This document shows positions 5,831 through 7,945 of a stretch of DNA of 7,945 bases, piece by piece. The position numbers and the translations under genes are program-made. Positions within the stretch are counted from its first letter, which is position 1. Every line of letters starts with the position of its first letter. Under the pieces are notes generated by a model. The model saw only the letters and a list, made by a program, of their open reading frames with translations, was not told the DNA's origin and searched no databases. This DNA comes from Gammaproteobacteria bacterium (lineage in GTDB: Bacteria; Pseudomonadota; Gammaproteobacteria; Steroidobacterales; Steroidobacteraceae). The stretch covers positions 1 to 7,945 of the forward strand of contig JADLDF010000121.1 of the NCBI GenBank assembly GCA_020846815.1, written 5' to 3'.

Positions 5831-6637
5831 ATGCTGGTAACTATCAAAACCGCTGAAGAACAACAGAAAATGCGCGAAGCCGGCCGCCTCGCCGCCGACG
5901 TCCTCGACATGATCGGCGAGCACGTCGCGCCGGGCATCACGACCGAGGAGCTCGACCGGCTCTGCCACGACTACATCACCCAGGTACAGAAGGCGGTCCC
6001 GGCCAATCTCAATTACCGCGGCTTCCCCAAGACGATCTGCGCCTCGGTGAACCACGTGGTCTGTCACGGCATCCCGAACGACAAGCGTCTCAAGGCCGGG
6101 GACATCGTCAACATCGACGTCACCGTGATCCGCGATGGATTCCACGGCGACACTAGCCGCATGTACTTCGTCGGCAAGCCTCCCGTACAGGCGCAGCGGC
6201 TGGTCGAGACCTGTTTCGAAGCCATGTGGCGCGGCATCGAGCAGGTCCGCCCGGGTGCCCACCTCGGCGACATCGGCCATGCGATCCAGGAGTTCGCCGA
6301 AGAGCGCGGCTTCTCGATCGTCCGCGAGTACTGCGGCCACGGCATCGGCCGCGTCTATCACGAGGATCCGCAGGTGCTGCACTACGGCGAGGCCGGTACC
6401 GGCCTCGAGCTGCGCGCCGGGATGACCTTCACGATCGAGCCCATGGTCAATGCCGGCCGGCGCTTCGTGCGCCTGCTGCCCGACGGCTGGACCGTGGTCA
6501 CCAAGGATCATTCGCTGTCGGCACAGTGGGAGCACACCGTGCTGGTCACCTCGACCGGCGTCGAGGTGCTGACCCTGGGCGCGCAGCCGCGCTCCACCAC
6601 TGCGACGGCCGCCGCCGCGACCAGCGGAACCGGCTGA
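5831..6637 (+). CDS. map: Methionine aminopeptidase, type I
   Basis: Map removes the initiator methionine from nascent proteins with small second residues; it is an essential cytosolic di-metal hydrolase of the pita-bread fold. All five metal ligands are present over 268 residues: D96 (NIDVTV), D107 (HGDTS), H170 (CGHGIGR), E203 (TIEPM) and E234 (WEHT). H79 (CHGIP) is the conserved substrate-binding histidine. The offset from E. coli is one residue throughout. The ATG at 5831 is chosen because the family begins just before IKT-EE-KMR-AGRLAA. Earlier in-frame starts (GTG 5732, ATG 5771) fall in the promoter region and encode non-family sequence. The ribosome binding site is weak. The C-terminus after EVLTL is an Ala/Thr-rich tail of about 18 residues. 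The stop overlaps the glnD start as TGATG. Confidence 0.97.
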   Translation: MLVTIKTAEEQQKMREAGRLAADVLDMIGEHVAPGITTEELDRLCHDYITQVQKAVPANLNYRGFPKTICASVNHVVCHGIPNDKRLKAGDIVNIDVTVIRDGFHGDTSRMYFVGKPPVQAQRLVETCFEAMWRGIEQVRPGAHLGDIGHAIQEFAEERGFSIVREYCGHGIGRVYHEDPQVLHYGEAGTGLELRAGMTFTIEPMVNAGRRFVRLLPDGWTVVTKDHSLSAQWEHTVLVTSTGVEVLTLGAQPRSTTATAAAATSGTG

Positions 6638-7945
6638 TGCCGCTGCAGGACGGCGATGCCCTGACGCCCGGCCCGGTGGAGTCGGGCGGCGATTTCTCCT
6701 GGCCGCTGCTCGACCTGCTGCCCGCCCGCCTCGCCGCCGAAGGCGATACCGCCGCCACCTATGCGGCCGTGCTGCGCGAAGGCCAGGCGGACCTCAAGGC
6801 CCGCTTCCAGGCCGAGGAGCCGGTCGAGACGCTGGTGCACGCGCGAGCGCGGCTGCTCGATGCGGTGCTGCGCGAGATCTGGAAGACACGGCTCGAAAGC
6901 CACGCCGACGGATGGTCGCTGGTCGCGGTCGGCGGCTACGGCCGAGGCGAGCTGCATCCCTGCTCCGACGTCGACATCCTGGTACTGGTGCCGGCGCCGC
7001 TGCAGGCTGCGGGCCTCGCAGCGCTCGAGCGCCTGGTGACCTTCCTCTGGGACATCGGCCTCGAGGTCGGGCACAGCGTGCGCACCGTCGCCGAGTGCGC
7101 CGAGCAGAGCGCCGCCGACGTCGGCGTCATGACCACGCTGATCGAGGCACGCTTGCTCGCCGGCGATGCGCGGCTCTACGATGAGATGCGCGTCGCGCTC
7201 GCCCCGGAGCGCATCTGGCCGGTCGAGGAATTCTTCCACGCCAAGGTGCGCGAACAGGCCGAGCGCCATCTCAAGGCGAACGACACGGCCTACAACCTCG
7301 AGCCCAACGTCAAGACGGGGCCGGGCGGCCTGCGCGACATCCAGACCATCGCCTGGGTCGCCAAGCGCCATTTCGGCGCCGACACCCTCGACGAGCTCGC
7401 GACCCGCGGCTTCCTGACGCCGTCCGAGCTGCGGCGTCTGAAGGGCGCGCAGTCCTTCCTCTGGAAGGTGCGCTTCGGCCTGCACGTCGCCACGGGGCGG
7501 CGCGAGGACCGGCTGCTGTTCGACCACCAGACCAAGCTCGCACGCACCTTCGGTTACGAGGACGCGTCGTTCACGCTCGCGGTCGAGCAGCTCATGCAGC
7601 GCTACTACCGCACCGTCATGGACGTGAGCCTGCTGAACGAGCTGCTGCTGCAGCTCTTTCGCGAAAAGATCCTCGAAGAAACCGCGCCGCCACGGCCGCT
7701 GAATCCGCGCTTCCAGGTGCGCGGCGACTATCTCGAGGCGGTCAGCGACGAGGTGTTCGCGCGCACCCCGCATGCGCTGCTGGAGGTCTTCGTGCTGCTG
7801 CAGCAGAACCCCGAGATCCGCGGCGTGCGCGCCTCGACGATCCGCGCCATCGGCCGCCACCAGTGGCTCATCGACGAGGAGTTCCGCCAGAACCCGCGCA
7901 ACCACCGGCTGTTCCTCGACATCCTGCGCGCGCCTGCAGGCGTGA
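6637..7945 (+). CDS. glnD: PII uridylyltransferase/uridylyl-removing enzyme, N-terminal 436 residues (partial)
   Basis: GlnD senses glutamine and adds or removes UMP on PII proteins, setting the activity of glutamine synthetase and the Ntr response. The N-terminal nucleotidyltransferase domain has GGYGRGELHPCSDVDILVL (99-117), with GG at 99-100 and catalytic Asp111 and Asp113, followed by LWDIGLEVGHSVRT (137-150), TTLIEARLLAGD (166-177), YNLEPNVKTGPGGLRDIQ (219-236) and NPRFQVRGDYL (356-366). The reading frame is open to the right edge with no frameshift. The full protein is normally near 890 residues, so the HD uridylyl-removing domain and the two ACT domains lie beyond the window. The ATG at 6637 shares one base with the map stop (TGATG); only a weak AGCGGAA precedes it, which suggests translation coupled to map. 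Pairing of map with glnD is common in this locus. Confidence 0.96.
   Translation, partial: MPLQDGDALTPGPVESGGDFSWPLLDLLPARLAAEGDTAATYAAVLREGQADLKARFQAEEPVETLVHARARLLDAVLREIWKTRLESHADGWSLVAVGGYGRGELHPCSDVDILVLVPAPLQAAGLAALERLVTFLWDIGLEVGHSVRTVAECAEQSAADVGVMTTLIEARLLAGDARLYDEMRVALAPERIWPVEEFFHAKVREQAERHLKANDTAYNLEPNVKTGPGGLRDIQTIAWVAKRHFGADTLDELATRGFLTPSELRRLKGAQSFLWKVRFGLHVATGRREDRLLFDHQTKLARTFGYEDASFTLAVEQLMQRYYRTVMDVSLLNELLLQLFREKILEETAPPRPLNPRFQVRGDYLEAVSDEVFARTPHALLEVFVLLQQNPEIRGVRASTIRAIGRHQWLIDEEFRQNPRNHRLFLDILRAPAGV

Noticed and set aside
4736..6535. 599-codon minus-strand open frame spanning map, the divergent promoter and rpsB
   Set aside because: It lies antisense to map and out of frame with rpsB, crosses the rpsB leader, and shows no family motif; a composition artefact.
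6508..7905. 465-codon minus-strand open frame opposite glnD
   Set aside because: Antisense shadow of the glnD codons; glnD is supported by intact nucleotidyltransferase motifs throughout.
1..7945. Mobile element, CRISPR array, tRNA or rRNA gene, or defence system
   Set aside because: No transposase or integrase, no regularly spaced repeats, no cloverleaf or rRNA-like sequence; almost every base belongs to a recognised housekeeping gene.

Overview
This is a housekeeping segment of a chromosome from a very G+C-rich proteobacterium. Every gene belongs to a universally conserved or widespread bacterial family, and I see no mobile element, CRISPR array, tRNA, rRNA or foreign-looking island. The order dxr-cdsA-uppS-frr-pyrH-tsf-rpsB, divergent from map-glnD, is the classic arrangement of Gammaproteobacteria and is also found in Betaproteobacteria. 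Gap-free residue alignments with E. coli from memory (UppS, Frr, Map, RpsB core) and the presence of glnD fit this. I lean to a high-GC gammaproteobacterium such as a Xanthomonadales- or Nevskiales-like lineage, but the window alone does not settle it.

Layout. Bases 1-5607 are read leftward (minus strand): rpsB (uS2), tsf (EF-Ts), then a strong inverted-repeat terminator, then pyrH, frr, uppS, cdsA and the 5' part of dxr, which runs off the left edge. Bases 5831-7945 are read rightward: map, then glnD, which runs off the right edge. The only non-coding stretches are 5608-5830 (divergent promoter region and rpsB leader), 3555-3687 (terminator and pyrH leader), 2196-2242 (frr-uppS gap) and very short spacers. 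No gene-free stretch exceeds 300 bases.

How the genes work together. rpsB and tsf supply a 30S ribosomal protein and the EF-Tu exchange factor. frr encodes the ribosome recycling factor and map removes the initiator methionine, so four genes serve translation. pyrH makes UDP. dxr (isoprenoid precursors) and uppS (undecaprenyl diphosphate) feed the lipid carrier for cell-wall synthesis, and cdsA makes CDP-diacylglycerol for phospholipids. glnD is the PII uridylyltransferase/uridylyl-removing nitrogen sensor. Tight GTGA overlaps link uppS-cdsA and cdsA-dxr, and TGATG links map-glnD, which suggests translational coupling.

The unusual points are: a roughly 110-residue Arg/Ala/Pro-rich low-complexity tail on ribosomal protein S2, which nearly abuts tsf; a strikingly symmetric divergent promoter between rpsB and map; a well-formed multi-stem structure in the rpsB leader; and an uppS start with no ATG/GTG and no visible Shine-Dalgarno. 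I did not find a wholly new system here.
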